Part shown: positions 1 to 12,045 of the stretch, piece after piece
Numbering within the stretch: position 1 is the stretch's first letter
How the letters are laid out: every line of letters begins with the position of its first letter
Origin: Lathyrus oleraceus
Taxonomy: Eukaryota; Streptophyta; Magnoliopsida; Fabales; Fabaceae
DNA: 64,000 bases
Assembly (NCBI RefSeq): GCF_024323335.1
Contig: NC_066584.1
Span: 418,539,819 to 418,603,818, forward strand
Direction: 5' to 3'
The notes under the pieces: generated by a model
Database searches by the model: none
What the model was told of the DNA's origin: nothing
The model's input: the letters and a program-made list of their open reading frames with translations, nothing else
Made by a program: the position numbers and the translations under genes

Positions 1-628
1 GGAAAACCATAGCTTTCACCATGTACACACAATTATACATAGAATCCATGATGCATGTCCTCTTGTTTTGAACACTACTAATGCGGATGAAATGATTAAG
101 TATGAATGTATGCACATGAATTAGGGCTAAGACACATACTCACCACACTTAAAGCATATCACATAAGTATGAGTATTTCCCCCCACCTTGCTTCAGTCTC
201 ACTCCTGCTGACAAGCAATTATAAAAACAAACAAGTACTGATAGTGTTTCACACACAAGTCGTATACCAGGGAACAAACAAAATTATAAAACTTGGTTGG
301 ATGGACCGACCAACTTTGATACCATTATATAACCCCCTACTTCCCAACTTGAAAAAAAGTAATTAAAAATAAGTATATCACAATTAATCACCAAGTAGGA
401 CATTACTCGTAAAATCAAAACTGTTTATGTAACACATAATTATAAAAATAACTCGTTTGATAGGCAACGAAATTACAAGGCATAAAAGCCTCAACAACAT
501 TATTAGTTTGAAATATGGTTCATCTCAGAATAACATCAAATAGAAAGATACGCAACATAAATAAACATATGATAACCTGTTACCCCCGTGTTACATATCA
601 GAGCGACTCTAACTATAGACTCAAAGGA
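1..628. other. Left-edge spacer with repeat-like sequence, no gene
   Basis: I see no convincing coding region here. On the minus strand near 594 there is TGTAACACGGGGG, which resembles the TGTAACACCCC start of many plant Ty3/gypsy LTRs. The segment may therefore be part of an old LTR interrupted by the solo LTR that follows. This is a weak inference. Confidence 0.3.
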
Positions 629-633
629 CAAGT

Positions 634-1972
634 TGAAGGATAAGGGCGATCCAAAATGCAACGGAATTTAAAAAATTTCTCCTTTAGTGAACCTTACGAA
701 TGGGCATGATCAGTGATAGAATCGTTAGGAGATTTAAACCTTTGATGCAGATCTACGGAGCGATCACGAACGTTGAACGGTGACAACGCCTCTACTCAGT
801 CCACACGAACATATTCCTTCAATCTCAGTGCTAGCTGCTACGAATGAAGGCTTTGAGTGAGAGAGAGAGATAAACGAAATTGCAACTACACAAATGCTTC
901 TGCATAAGGGTTCTATTTATAGAACCACTTGCGTGGGCTGCAAGCTAAAAAACCCACTTAAGTGTATGTGGCCCATATCTTATATTATGCCAAAATCACT
1001 TAAGCGCGTGATACCTTACCATATTTCGTATTCTACTTAAGTACACCGTATCTTACGATGTTCTACAATTCACTTAAGTGCACCGTACCTTACGGTGCTC
1101 CTTAGTTACTCTATCTCTCATCAATCCATCCTTTTGTGTGTGACCCTGTAGGTTTTTGTGGCATTGACAATTATATTAAATCACGTATTTAACATAATAG
1201 CACAGTGAGCGGTATCTAGCAACACATCACTGCTACCCAAGACACGAAAATGTCATGTGATTTGACAAATCCTTTTGTGACAATACTTATGTGTACAATG
1301 ACCCTTTTGCCCTTATGTCTATATTGAACACAAGGCATAGACCGTGTCATCCTTGTCTAGTTCAATATTGGGCCCATAGACATTTATCTTGTTACGCAGG
1401 ATGGGCAAATTTCATCTAGGTCACTCATGTCACTCAGCATGATTCGTGGAGTACCCATCAACTGTCTTTATGGTCATCCAGTTACGGACAACGTTTGATC
1501 AACAATAAGGCACTTGACTCTACATCTAGGGTTCATAGTGGTTTCAGGTCGAAGGGTGATATACACCATTATCACCATGAGAATAACTTATGACACTTTT
1601 CATAACATTCTATATAGTATTCTCATAGCGGGTCAATCCAGTATAAATATTACTCTTAATATTCATACCTATGTTTAAGACTTGATAACTCCTTATCCAT
1701 GATCCATGAGATGTGATCATCAGTCTATATACATAATAGTCTTAATGCTTTAATGTTATCCCACTTCACAATAAAGCTCGACTACAGATACTTTAAGAAT
1801 AATGTCCTTATGTTTAATGTGATCTCATGATTAAGTCACACTTGATACATTAAACGAACTAGCTATTCTAGGGACTTTATTAAACAAACATAATAAAGAA
1901 AAAGTCTTTTATTATTAATAAATAATTCAATACAAGTACCAAAAGTATTGGTCTATAGGGCTTACACCAACA
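634..1972 (-). mobile_element. Solo LTR of a copia-type retrotransposon
   Basis: A 1,339-bp segment is bounded by perfect 5-bp duplications CAAGT (629-633 and 1973-1977). On the minus strand it begins TGTTGGTGTAAGCCC and ends in CA, with the usual TG...CA termini. It contains a minus-strand TATA box (913-922) with a leader downstream, as expected for U3-R-U5. No internal retrotransposon coding sequence is attached, so it is most simply a solo LTR left by unequal recombination. The class (copia) rests on my recognition of the TGTTGGTGTAAGCCC terminus as common in legume copia LTRs. The boundaries are seen directly. Confidence 0.85.
913..1079 (-). promoter_or_regulatory. LTR promoter: TATA box with phased ACTTAAGT palindromes
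   Basis: The minus-strand TATA element CTATAAATAG lies at 913-922. Immediately upstream (increasing plus coordinates) four palindromic or near-palindromic ACTTAAGT copies start at 956, 998, 1035 and 1072, spaced 42, 37 and 37 bp. The last two lie in an imperfect 37-bp direct repeat that also contains CACCGTAYCTTACGRTG. The position suggests U3 regulatory sites; their function is inferred. Confidence 0.6.
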
Positions 1973-1977
1973 CAAGT

Positions 1978-4087
1978 AACTAAAGAGGCACAACATGTCC
2001 CCAACCTCAAGATTTTACTTAGATACCAGATTATTCATACTCCAAGGGATCACAAACACAACAACACAAAAAAGGAATGAGAATACATTCAAATAAATAA
2101 CAGTGCATAATCATTCAGGGTAGATTCACACATCTACACAATCATCCACATAATCAGAAAACATATAGATATCATGTATTCACATCTCAACCCACATCAC
2201 AATTATCCAACCACATTCATATAATACAATGCAACAATGACTCGACTCATACTCATCACAGTCTCCACTCTGAACCACACTCACAACTCAAATCTATATG
2301 CATGCGACACCGACTTAACGTTTGGTTCTTCATAACAACCAGGTCCTAATATCTGCGAACCCCGAGCCGACATCCTGAGCTCTAAGCCCCCACCCTGAGC
2401 TCCAAGCCCCCACTCAAGGCTTGGGACAAGCCACTAGTCCCCACTCGGAACTAGCGAACATGCCTCTTTCATAACAATGACACATATGATGAATGTCATA
2501 TAAAATGTAGTACAACTCCGCTCCGACTATACATAATCACTTGACAATAACAAATGTAAACAACCCCATTTTAATTATATTACAATGTATTTTCAATGCA
2601 TCAATAATAGTTAATACACGTCTCATAAATACAAATCAACATTACGTCATACTTCCACCTTTGTTTACACATACTCACAATTCCATTTAATTCACATATA
2701 TACACAATACTACATAATTAATCATGTATATTTAATTAATTATCTCATACTCATCACAAAATGCCAACAACAGTCAATCCTTGACCGTCCGACAAAACCA
2801 CCCTCATATCCAAACTCATAAGGTCAAAACATGAATTCTGACTCGATTTCGGGTAATCCATTACCAGAATGATATTTGTCATCCTCCCCGTCACTCTACA
2901 CGTCACACTTGTGACGACCTAGTAAGCCACGCCCACCTGGAGGCCATGACGGTCTCCCCGTCATCTGCCTAACGCTCGTCAACATTGTACATCGCATGAC
3001 GTCTAGGGCATCATTTGGGTGACTCCTGTCACCTTGCTAACATAAGAAGAATTTCGCTATGTTATGGCATGACTTGCGAAAACCCATCCAAAACCAATCC
3101 CAACACTCCTAAACAATGCATAAAAATTACTCACATGATTCCCACACAAAAGGATATTAATTCCTATAAATCTAAGACATTATTCCAACGATTTAAACCA
3201 GAAAACCAAAATTTATTCATGCTTTGAAGACCTCTATTTTACATCCAAATTCATTTTTATGGACAACTACACCAAAATAATACACAAAATTGCAAGCACA
3301 TCATGGGATGAAAACATAATTGGAATCATATACCCATTATATAACACAATCACCACAAAAAGAGAAATTCATATTGGAGGTTAAGGAAAACATCCCTACC
3401 CTTTCATGAATTAAGCATCCATAAATGAAGAATCCCCCATACCGTGCAATATCATTATTATTTAGTAAAACAAGCTCTCTAAAGACCTTTTCTCTCAAGC
3501 CCTAACACTCATTCTCAAGCTTCTTTTCTCATATTCCCTTGTTTTCATGTACCGAAGAAAATAACTCTAAAAACCTAGTTTTTATCCAACTTTAGAATAT
3601 ATATTATTTTATTTTAATTTCTCTAAATTACACATTTTACCCAACTCAAAAATCAGTTTTCCTCCACTCACCACCTTACTCTCTCAAATCGCAATACTGA
3701 CCAAACTCTATAAGTTCTCATAAAGTTCTAATTAATTAATTAATTAAGTTAATTCTCACAAAACCAATTAATCAACACAAAACACCACAGATACCGTCAC
3801 CAACCAAACACTTCACATATTCACAAAATAACTATTTAAATAAAATACTCAATTAAAATAAATAAATAAATAAATAAGCAAATAATTAAATTGGGATGTT
3901 ATAAGTAGCATCATGCTTGGAGGACATATGTGTTATATACGATTTATTTATTTATTTGTCGAGTCGGGAAGTAGGTGTTACAGGTAGCATGCACACCTGT
4001 ACTTTTTGACCATTACAATGACGTCCACCGTGGAATTTCATTAAAACTAACATGGTACACACCTCTGTCACCATAACTCCCGCCATC
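1978..4087 (-). other. Diverged LTR-like sequence, probably Ty3/gypsy, nested
   Basis: No gene is supported in this stretch. Two sites on the minus strand look like gypsy LTR starts: TGTAACACCTACTTCCCGAC near 3981 and ATAACATCCCAATTTAATT near 3903. Both are followed by AT-rich TTTATTTA-type sequence. The arrangement suggests one LTR inserted near the start of another, but I could not find paired termini or duplications. Short apparent reading frames here lack any recognisable domain. Confidence 0.35.
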
Positions 4088-4569
4088 TTCTTTGTGAAGA
4101 TGGTTGACAAGACTTTATATTCTAACACAAACACCATTGTCGGAGGTTTCGTTGGTGGAGATAGCTCTAGCTTCCCGAAGAAAACACACAAAGCAGGTGC
4201 TTGCAATAAATGTAATATCTCTTGGTTTCCCAAGCGGCGCTTGAGGAAAAATAGGGGGTTAACATCACCTTTTCCAAGGAGGACACCCTCATAGTCAATC
4301 CTCACTATAATGACCCGTTGGTCATCACTGTGCAACATGACAACTTGATTATCAAACGAGTATTGATAGATCCTGGTAGCTCAACTGATATCCTATTCTA
4401 GGACGCCTCTCAAAAGTTGCAGATCAATCATGACGTCAAAATGTTCAACGACTCCTTAACAGGATTGTCATGCGAACAAGTATAAGTAATCAACCATGTG
4501 ACCCTGGAGACCACATGTGGCGAGGGTGCAAACGCTAACACGATTACGATTAGCTACTTTATTAAAAAA
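4088..4569 (+). pseudogene. Degraded Tat-lineage Ty3/gypsy gag-protease fragment
   Basis: In one plus frame around 4100-4230 the translation contains NTIVGGFVGG, matching the linker found upstream of the protease in Tat-type gypsy polyproteins. In another frame from 4261 it continues with a block containing DPLVITVQ and then VLIDPGSSTDILF, the aspartic protease D-x-G-S-S active-site region, followed by SLTGLSCEQV. Two in-frame stops (after DILF and after CEQV) and at least one frame change show it is dead. The fragment ends abruptly near 4569, about 620 bp before the EF-1alpha TATA box. No LTRs could be assigned to it. Confidence 0.75.
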
Positions 4570-4967
4570 TAATTTATCATTTAAAAATTATACATATTAA
4601 TTTTAAATACAAAAGTATAAGAGGAGATCAAAACTATTAAATTTAAAATAGAAGAATTACTTTCGTTAATAAAATTAAATAATAGGCAAAACTGTAATTA
4701 AACTTAAATAAAAATTAAATAAATAAAAAAATAAGAAAAAAAATGGAATAAATGATGATTATAAAAAATTACTATTGCAAATTACCGTCCTATTATATAT
4801 AAAAGATAAATAAAACGTAAAATAAATGATGATTTATGAGATAATTAGTGCTGCAAATTAATTTTTTCTACATAAAATATTTTTTATTCGATATCAATTT
4901 TTGTGGAATTGTATAATGCATTTACACTATTTATCATTATTAAATAATTAATAAACATTTTTTTATA

Positions 4968-5034
<67 letters not shown>

Positions 5035-5185
5035 GTAAAAAAATGTTTAATTAATTAATATTTTGATTTGAATAAAGTAAAGTGTATTGTAAAAGATTTG
5101 ATTTTTCTGTAGAACATAAATAAATAATAAATATTTAAAAATTATATTTGATTCGGTAATTCACGAAAACTATGCTCCCGTCCTT
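4570..5185 (+). promoter_or_regulatory. AT-rich upstream region of EF-1alpha
   Basis: This non-coding, strongly AT-rich stretch lies between the gypsy fragment and the EF-1alpha TATA box. It holds an (AAT)n microsatellite at about 4968-5034. I see no other gene. It is the likely proximal promoter by position only. Confidence 0.5.
4968..5034. repeat. (AAT)n microsatellite
   Basis: About 22 perfect AAT units, roughly 150 bp upstream of the EF-1alpha TATA box. It is likely to be length-polymorphic. Confidence 0.95.
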
Positions 5186-5191
5186 TATAAA
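5186..5191 (+). promoter_or_regulatory. TATA box of EF-1alpha
   Basis: TATAAA in the context CCTTTATAAACCCTCC. It lies about 30 bp before a pyrimidine-rich probable start region (about 5216-5235) that leads into the 5' leader. Position, leader composition and the following 5'UTR intron all fit a plant EF-1alpha promoter. Confidence 0.8.
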
Positions 5192-5277
5192 CCCTCCAAC
5201 CCTTCTTTTGTTAACACTACACTCTTTTCTCATTCTCCTCCCTGCGGCTGTGCATTAGGGCATTTTTCTCCTTCAAG

Positions 5278-5850
5278 GTAAATCATTCTCCGATTTCGTT
5301 TCTTAATCGTGTATCAGTATCATCGTTACCATCGCGATTCATAGGGTTTTCTCACATTTTAGTGTATATGTATGTGATTACGTAGGATCATTTGATATTA
5401 GCATGTTATTGATTATTGTTTTGCTTTCCGATTTGTTATTCGATTCCGAAATCTGCCTAGGGTTTACGTGCCTGTTTAACTGTTATTCTGAATCCAAATA
5501 GCGTGTTAATTGTTTATGCTTTTGAATCGGTTGTTTTTTGGTAAAACTACATAGGGCTATTGATATTTTCCCGAGATTTTTCTGTTGTGATTCTTGATGC
5601 ATATAATCATAATAGATGGAAATCTATGGATTTATATAATGCTAAATATGATTGTGTTTGTTTTCTGATCATGTTGTGTTCTTGATCTGCTGAGATATGT
5701 TGTGGTGTATTATCTAATTTATAGTGTAATTGTTGACATGGATTTTGCATATTTGATTTGTCAGAATGTTGTTGATGCTGTTTTATTTAATTTTCTTTTT
5801 TAATGCTGGTGTTTATTTTATGTGTGTTGTTTTCTGCTTTGGATTTGTAG
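5278..5850 (+). other. 5'UTR (leader) intron of EF-1alpha
   Basis: The donor CTTCAAG/GTAAAT is at 5277/5278 and the acceptor GATTTGTAG/ATTTTG at 5850/5851. The 573-bp interval is T-rich, like plant introns, and leaves a 27-nt second leader exon before the ATG at 5878. Plant EF-1alpha genes typically carry such a leader intron, known in several species to raise expression. The enhancing role here is inferred from the family. Confidence 0.85.
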
Positions 5851-5877
5851 ATTTTGTGGTTTTAAGCTTTAGTTCAA

Positions 5878-7308
5878 ATGGGTAAGGAAAAGGTTCATAT
5901 CAACATTGTGGTCATTGGCCATGTCGATTCTGGGAAATCAACTACCACTGGTCACTTGATCTACAAGCTTGGAGGTATTGACAAGCGTGTGATTGAGAGG
6001 TTTGAGAAAGAAGCTGCCGAGATGAACAAGCGTTCATTCAAGTATGCCTGGGTGCTTGACAAGCTCAAGGCAGAGCGTGAAAGAGGTATCACAATTGATA
6101 TTGCTCTGTGGAAGTTTGAGACAACTAAGTACTACTGCACTGTCATTGATGCACCTGGACATAGGGATTTCATTAAGAACATGATTACTGGTACTTCTCA
6201 AGCGGATTGTGCCGTTCTTATCATTGATTCCACTACTGGTGGTTTTGAGGCTGGTATTTCAAAGGATGGACAGACCCGTGAACATGCTCTCCTTGCTTTC
6301 ACTCTTGGTGTGAAGCAGATGATCTGCTGCTGCAACAAGGTAATTGAGATCTTGAGTCTCTTTTGCCTGTGATATTTTTGTGACTCATTTATGTGATTAT
6401 TCATTATTTTCTGTATTGAACAGATGGACGCCACTACTCCCAAGTACTCGAAGGCTAGGTATGATGAAATCGTGAAGGAGGTTTCATCATATTTGAAGAA
6501 GGTTGGATATAATCCCGACAAAGTTCCATTTGTTCCCATCTCTGGATTTGAGGGAGATAACATGATTGAGCGCTCTACAAATCTTGACTGGTACAAGGGT
6601 CCTACCCTTCTTGAGGCCCTTGACAATATCAACGAGCCTAAGAGGCCATCAGACAAGCCCCTCCGATTACCACTTCAGGATGTTTACAAGATTGGAGGAA
6701 TTGGGACCGTGCCTGTGGGACGTGTTGAGACTGGTGTCATTAAGCCTGGAATGGTGGTGACTTTTGCTCCAACTGGGCTGCAAACTGAAGTCAAGTCTGT
6801 GGAGATGCACCATGAAGCACTCACTGAGGCCCTTCCTGGTGACAATGTTGGGTTTAATGTTAAGAATGTTGCTGTTAAGGATCTTAAACGTGGTTTCGTT
6901 GCCTCAAACTCCAAGGATGACCCAGCCAAGGAGGCTGCCAACTTTACATCTCAAGTGATCATCATGAATCACCCTGGTCAGATTGGGAACGGCTATGCCC
7001 CTGTTCTTGACTGTCACACCTCCCACATTGCTGTAAAGTTTGCCGAGCTTCTTACCAAGATTGACAGGCGTTCTGGTAAAGAGATTGAAAAGGAGCCGAA
7101 GTTCCTGAAGAATGGTGATGCTGGTATCATTAAGATGATTCCTACCAAGCCCATGGTGGTTGAGACCTTCTCTGAATATCCTCCCCTTGGCCGTTTTGCG
7201 GTGAGAGACATGCGTCAAACTGTGGCTGTTGGAGTCATCAAGGCCGTGGAGAAGAAGGAACCCAGTGGAGGACCTAAGCCCACTAAGTCAGCATTGAAGA
7301 AGAAGTGA
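5878..7308 (+). CDS. EF1A: Elongation factor 1-alpha (eEF1A), two coding exons
   Basis: Cytosolic GTPase that delivers aminoacyl-tRNA to the ribosomal A site. Coding exons are 5878-6339 and 6424-7308, separated by an 84-bp GT-AG intron. The joined product is 448 residues, matching the usual plant length of 447-449. Visible GTPase motifs are GHVDSGKS (residues 14-21), DAPGH (91-95) and NKMD (153-156); the intron falls exactly inside NKMD, between K154 and M155. Domains 2 and 3 follow without interruption to the basic C-terminus KSALKKK. The start is the first ATG after the leader intron and begins MGKEKVHIN, the conserved family N-terminus. No stop, frameshift or missing key residue is seen, so the gene appears functional. 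Together with the TATA box and leader intron it forms a complete transcription unit flanked on the left by dead retrotransposon DNA. Confidence 0.98.
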
Positions 7309-7620
7309 ATCGCGCAGGATGATCTAGCCAGGGGAGTCTATTTTCATGGTTACAATAATAAATGGTTCATGGTTTCTAGTATTTCTATTTCTGGTCTGGT
7401 TAAATTGTTTTTTGGATTAAGTGTGAAGTCTGCGCCGTCATCTCGCAGCTTTTGTTCCCAGAACTGGGTTCTAGATCGACGGTGGCAGGGCTATTTCCTT
7501 TTCCTTTTCATGTTTTAATATTGTGTCTTGTGTGAACACTTGGATTTTATAAGCAGCTATAAGCTGCTTATTTTGTTATTGATTATGTTTCTGTTTTTTA
7601 CTCTATGGTGTTACTTTTTA
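7309..7620 (+). other. Probable EF-1alpha 3'UTR
   Basis: T-rich sequence directly follows the stop codon. One AATAAA occurs at 7357-7362, but plant poly(A) sites are loosely defined and the true end cannot be fixed from sequence alone. Confidence 0.5.
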
Positions 7621-8379
7621 ATCGTTGGGCCATTTATTTGCTAGTTAAGCTTTCACCAGCATAAAACATAAATGCATGTGTGGTGGTTATGTGGTAATTT
7701 CACGATGCTTGGATGATTGTTAGTACAATGCTTGAGAAATGATCATGTCATGATATAATCTGAGTCTGTCAGCCAGCTTCCCACATTGCTCCATTTAGTA
7801 CTATCCCAATTTGTTTGCCCTGTATGTAGGAAAAAAAAATAATTCATAATTTGAAGACTTGCTCATGATGATGGGCTGCCTCTTCCATCCATAACCCTGG
7901 GTTCACACTGCCCCCTCCTTCCTAAACTTTCAATGTCACCTAATGTAGCAAGTAACACAGGCGCGACTCTTATTTTCTGGAATACTGAATTTATGAAACT
8001 AATATACTTATAAAGTCTTTGTCTTAGACTGTCCCCCGATTAGTTCTGCATTCACTTTTATAACACCATATCACATTGCAGTATTTTTGTTTTTGGTACA
8101 CTTCACCTTGCTATATTCTCCGGGGAATGTGGTCGGAGTGTTCAACTTACAAAAATTAAAGTTGAGTTGTTCTAAACAACTCATTGTTTTATTATAGTTA
8201 ATGACTCGAACTCAATCATTTTAGTTATATTTTCAAATTTCATTCTTTTATGATGTGAATTTGTATTTCATTTTAAGTATATATTAAGACGGTGATCATA
8301 ATTTTCCTATAATAATCTGTCATTATCCTGTGTTTGGAGGATAATTATTGGAGAGAGGATTAGTTAATTATTGAATGTC
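7621..8379. other. Spacer, no gene seen
   Basis: AT-rich sequence without a supported reading frame or recognisable repeat boundary. Confidence 0.5.
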
Positions 8380-9135
8380 ATTTAGTTCTCGATTTTAGTC
8401 TTTAAGAATCACCAAATCGCTTTAATTCCACCCATTAAAGTCTAAGTCACAAATTTAATTTCGTTAATGCTCTCAGTGTCCGCTATAACTATTCCTTTCT
8501 CTATTGTTGTTATGATATGTTATGGTCACCTTCTTTATCTTCAAGTTTTCTTCTTCAACATAACTCTTTTCTTCAACATAACTCTTTTTAGTTTTTAAAT
8601 TTTCATATATATATATATAATCTTTTTTGTTTCTTCTTCTTCAACATAACTCTTTTTAGTATTGTTACAAAATAGTTTTTATAAATGTTTGAGGTGTGAA
8701 ACATGTTAATTGATGTGTGTTTTATTGTGTCCTATTTGTTAAGCTTTCAAATTTCTTTCCAATCTTTTGATATTAAGTTATTTCATGATGTAATGGAAAT
8801 CATGTCACTGTTTCATATGGATTAAGAGTAACTTGTATTTTTTTTTGAAAAAATAGAGCATGGAATAAAAAATATATGAAATGTATTATTCTAAAAAAAT
8901 AATAGCATAAAATATACAAAAAATACGATAGCGGAGAATACACGGATGAATATAATGTTTGAAAAAAATTCCAAACCGATCAATCGAACTAATCTAAATC
9001 GAATCAAACCGGTTAGTTTGGTTCGCTTCCATTTTTAAAAAATGTAAACCGAACCAAACCAAACTGATGGAGATATCATCGATTCAAACCTTTTTTGGAC
9101 TAAAAATCGGTTCAAATTGAACCGATTACACCCTT
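8380..9135 (+). repeat. Diverged, 5'-truncated copy of the TIR element at 18268-19255
   Basis: This block matches 18380-19255 in order and content. Shared landmarks are TCTCGATTTTAG near the start, a T-rich centre, GGAGATATCATCG near the end, and a terminal GATTACACCCTTA. The right end keeps the inverted-repeat terminus, while the left terminus is not evident. Both copies are rich in CGGTT/AACCG words. The copies are well diverged, so this one is old. Confidence 0.65.
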
Positions 9136-9639
9136 AATTGTAGGGTCAGAAATCAATTTCTTTTTCTTTCTAATTTACTAGTGTGTGTAATTTTTTATAT
9201 TTGACTTATTCTCACAATTTAGATTTTTTTTTTGCTTATTATGAAACTGACTATGAATTCGCAAAAGTCATACGATGTTTTTTCTATTTAGAATTTGACT
9301 ACCTTTTAAATGGGTGACTCCGCTCATCCTCACTTTATATTTTTATACCTGCAAATAATTGATTCGACTAAGGAATAAAATCAGCGGGGTTACAAAATAT
9401 GGAAATCAAATAAACATCGGGAATACATCCTATCCAAGATCTAGATCAGAACCTTTTACTTATGTCAAATGTTGAGTTTGAATAGAGAAGTAGAAAAATG
9501 GTTTAAAGGGGAGTGAATAAATTTTTATTAAAAATTCAACTGTTTTTTAAAAACGAGTATTAGAGTTCATACAAATATTTGACAAATATTTGCAAGAGTT
9601 CATACAATCACCAATCCACAATAATGCTGCAAATTATGA
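9136..9639. other. Spacer, no gene seen
   Basis: AT-rich sequence with no supported coding region. The right end runs into the repeat block that follows. Confidence 0.45.
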
Positions 9640-10450
9640 AATATTCTATTAGGATCTTGACTTGTATACAATGTAATGTCAAACTCTCCTGCATAATCTT
9701 TACTCGATTGACACTTCTTGAATCTTCCAATATCACCATTCTTCTCCAAGCTTTCATGTGTAGCAATTAACCCCTTAATTCTACTGATTTCTTGAGCGAT
9801 GAATTGTCCGAAGATTTTAAAAGAACTCCAACTTATCTGTAGTCTTCCACACAGTCACTACCAACGCAATCTGGAGAGAAAAACCTCCTTCTTTTCACTG
9901 GAATTTTTCAGCATCAATGACAACAACCTCAATCTTGCAAGTTACTTGAAAATCTCAACCAAATCTTTAAGAACGATTAGTTTCAAGAGTGTGTCTCCTT
10001 TAATCAGTTACAAATATCTCGTCATCAAGATTTGGGATCTGGAATCAAATTGAAGTTGAAGATGTAAGAGTTTCGTTACAAGAACTTTGAACTTTCAAAA
10101 AACATAAGGTGTTGATTTTTCATAAAATCACAAAAATAATTATAAATTTGTTGATTTGTTACATAAAAATGATGACAAAAAGGTTTTATATGTGCTTAAG
10201 ATTAAACACAAAATATGATTGAAAAAGATAGTTAGATTCGAATCAAGAGCATTTCATGATTTGAATCAATTGAACAAGTGAATTGAAATAAAATAAAAAC
10301 AAATTTGTGACCCATTTTTTAGTTGTTTCGAATCAAGAACAAAGTCTGATTCGAATCAAAGACCTTGTGATTCAAACCAAGTGTTAATTCTGATTCTAAT
10401 CGATAAAGCTGAGCCAATAGAAAAATGTGGAAAAGTTGTCTAATTTGATT
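9640..10450 (+). repeat. LTR-like repeat, copy 1, with ATTCGAATCA dyads
   Basis: This block is a diverged direct copy of 11150-12045. Shared words, in order, include TTCTTGAGCG, ATGACAACAACC, GTTTCAAG and the dyad-rich tail. Dyads of the form ATTCGAATCA or close variants start at 10235, 10259, 10326, 10349, 10370 and 10393, mostly 21-24 bp apart. There is no coding potential. Composition and arrangement resemble LTR sequence of legume copia elements, but no termini were found. Confidence 0.55.
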
Positions 10451-11149
10451 TTGGATGCTTTGAAACGAAAAATGGAAGTTGAAAATAATCGTTTGTAAGT
10501 TCCATAAAATTAGAAGGTGAAATTAATGCATTTCACCGTTATCTAATCGATTAGAACTTATTACTAATAAATTAGAAGTTGAAAATAATCGTTTGTAAGT
10601 TCCATAAAAGGAAGGAAAATATATCTAGCCATTGCACATCATTAAGGCGCTGTCTAAATTGCTTGGGGGCATAAGTTTGAACTAATCTAATCGATTAGAC
10701 AAAGGGCCTAATCGATTAGATAAGCTAAAAGTTCCCCTCTAGCTATTTTAACAGCTCCCAAGTCATCTGGCACAACTTCAAGATATTTTTCAAGATATTT
10801 TCATTGATAAAACAATTTAAAAGATGTTTTAGTATGTGTGTGTACGCTTTTAGCCTTATACTTTACGATATACTCTTTTTGCCTTTACAAGCATTTACTC
10901 AGTACTAAAATAGAAGATCAAATTACTTCAAGACTTTGTCGAATATTACTCTTTATGTTGACACATGCTTTAGTGGCTTGAGATGAGGATTTAGTTGCAT
11001 TCTTTGTTTGCCATCATATGATAGTCAAATTTATCAAAACTCTAAAGACAGGTTTGCATGTTTATCTATTTAATCGTTCATGTTTGACTTATCATTAGTT
11101 GTCATCATCAAAAGTTGATGTATTTGTTAAAAGCATATCACATGTAAAG
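10451..11149. other. Repeat-derived spacer with AATCGATTAG motifs
   Basis: No gene. The palindrome-like CTAATCGATTAGA occurs near 10540, with two copies around 10690-10720. The phrase TTGTCATCATCAAAAG near 11098 resembles the sequence just before the 3' LTR in SIRE-like copia elements, which would place an LTR start near 11126. That reading is tentative. Confidence 0.4.
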
Positions 11150-12045
11150 TAAGGTTCCACAAAATATTTGCTCGATTCTCGCATCTTGAATCTTCTAGCT
11201 TCACCAATCTTCTCAGAATCTTCGTGTGTGGAAATCACCTCTTGATCCCACCAGTTTCTTGAGCGGTGAACTGTCTGAAGATTGAGAAGACCTACACCTT
11301 GTTTGTAGCCTTCCATACATTCACTATCAAGGTCAACTGAAGAGAAGAGCCCCATTCTTTTCAATGGAATTTGTCACTACCAATGACAACAACCTTAATC
11401 CAGTAAACTTCCTGTAAATCTTTACCAAACCTTCAAGAACGGTTAGTTTCAAGATAAAATCTCCCTCAACAATTACAAATCTCTCATTATCAAGATCTGA
11501 AATTAAAACTAGTGGTTGAAGATGAAAGAAGTTATGTTTACAAGAGATTTTGAGTTTTAACAAATGAGAGGTTATTGATTTAAAAAAATCACAATATAGA
11601 TTATGAAATTGCTCTCTTTAAAATGAGATGACAAAATGAGTTTATATGTGCTTGAGATTAAGCACAAAAATGAATGAAAAATATCAGTTACATTCGAGTC
11701 AAGAACATTTCATCATCTGAGTCAAATGAGAAAGTAGAGTAAAACAAGATCTCATAAATAAATTGACTCATTTTTCGTGTGATTCGAATCACCTTATAAC
11801 TCCTATTTGAGTCATGAAGGCTCATGATTCGAATCAAGTACACACTCTGATTCAAGTTAATTTTAACACAGCCAAACAAAGAAATATGAAAAACTGTCTC
11901 ATTCAAGTCAAATGTAAAGTATGACTTGAATCAAATGAAGCTGAGGTGACCTAGATTTTTCTGATTCGAATCAAGTGCAACTTGTGATTCGAGTCACAAG
12001 GCTGCCTGATTAGAATCAAGTTAAAAGTGAGATTCGAGTAACAGG
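11150..12045 (+). repeat. LTR-like repeat, copy 2, interrupted by an Ogre solo LTR
   Basis: Homologous to 9640-10450. Dyads ATTCGARTCA or variants start at 11692, 11715, 11782, 11805, 11827, 11850, 11901, 11924, 11964, 11987, 12009 and 12032. The array stops at the ACAGG duplication and resumes at 19919 and 19942 after the inserted element. The two sides were therefore continuous before the insertion. Confidence 0.6.

Noticed and set aside
6198..7218. Antisense open frames over the EF-1alpha exons
   Set aside because: They are shadows of a well supported conserved coding gene on the other strand.
9579..10053. Short plus-strand frames in the 9640-10450 repeat
   Set aside because: The homologous copy at 11150-12045 does not keep the frame, so they are not genes.
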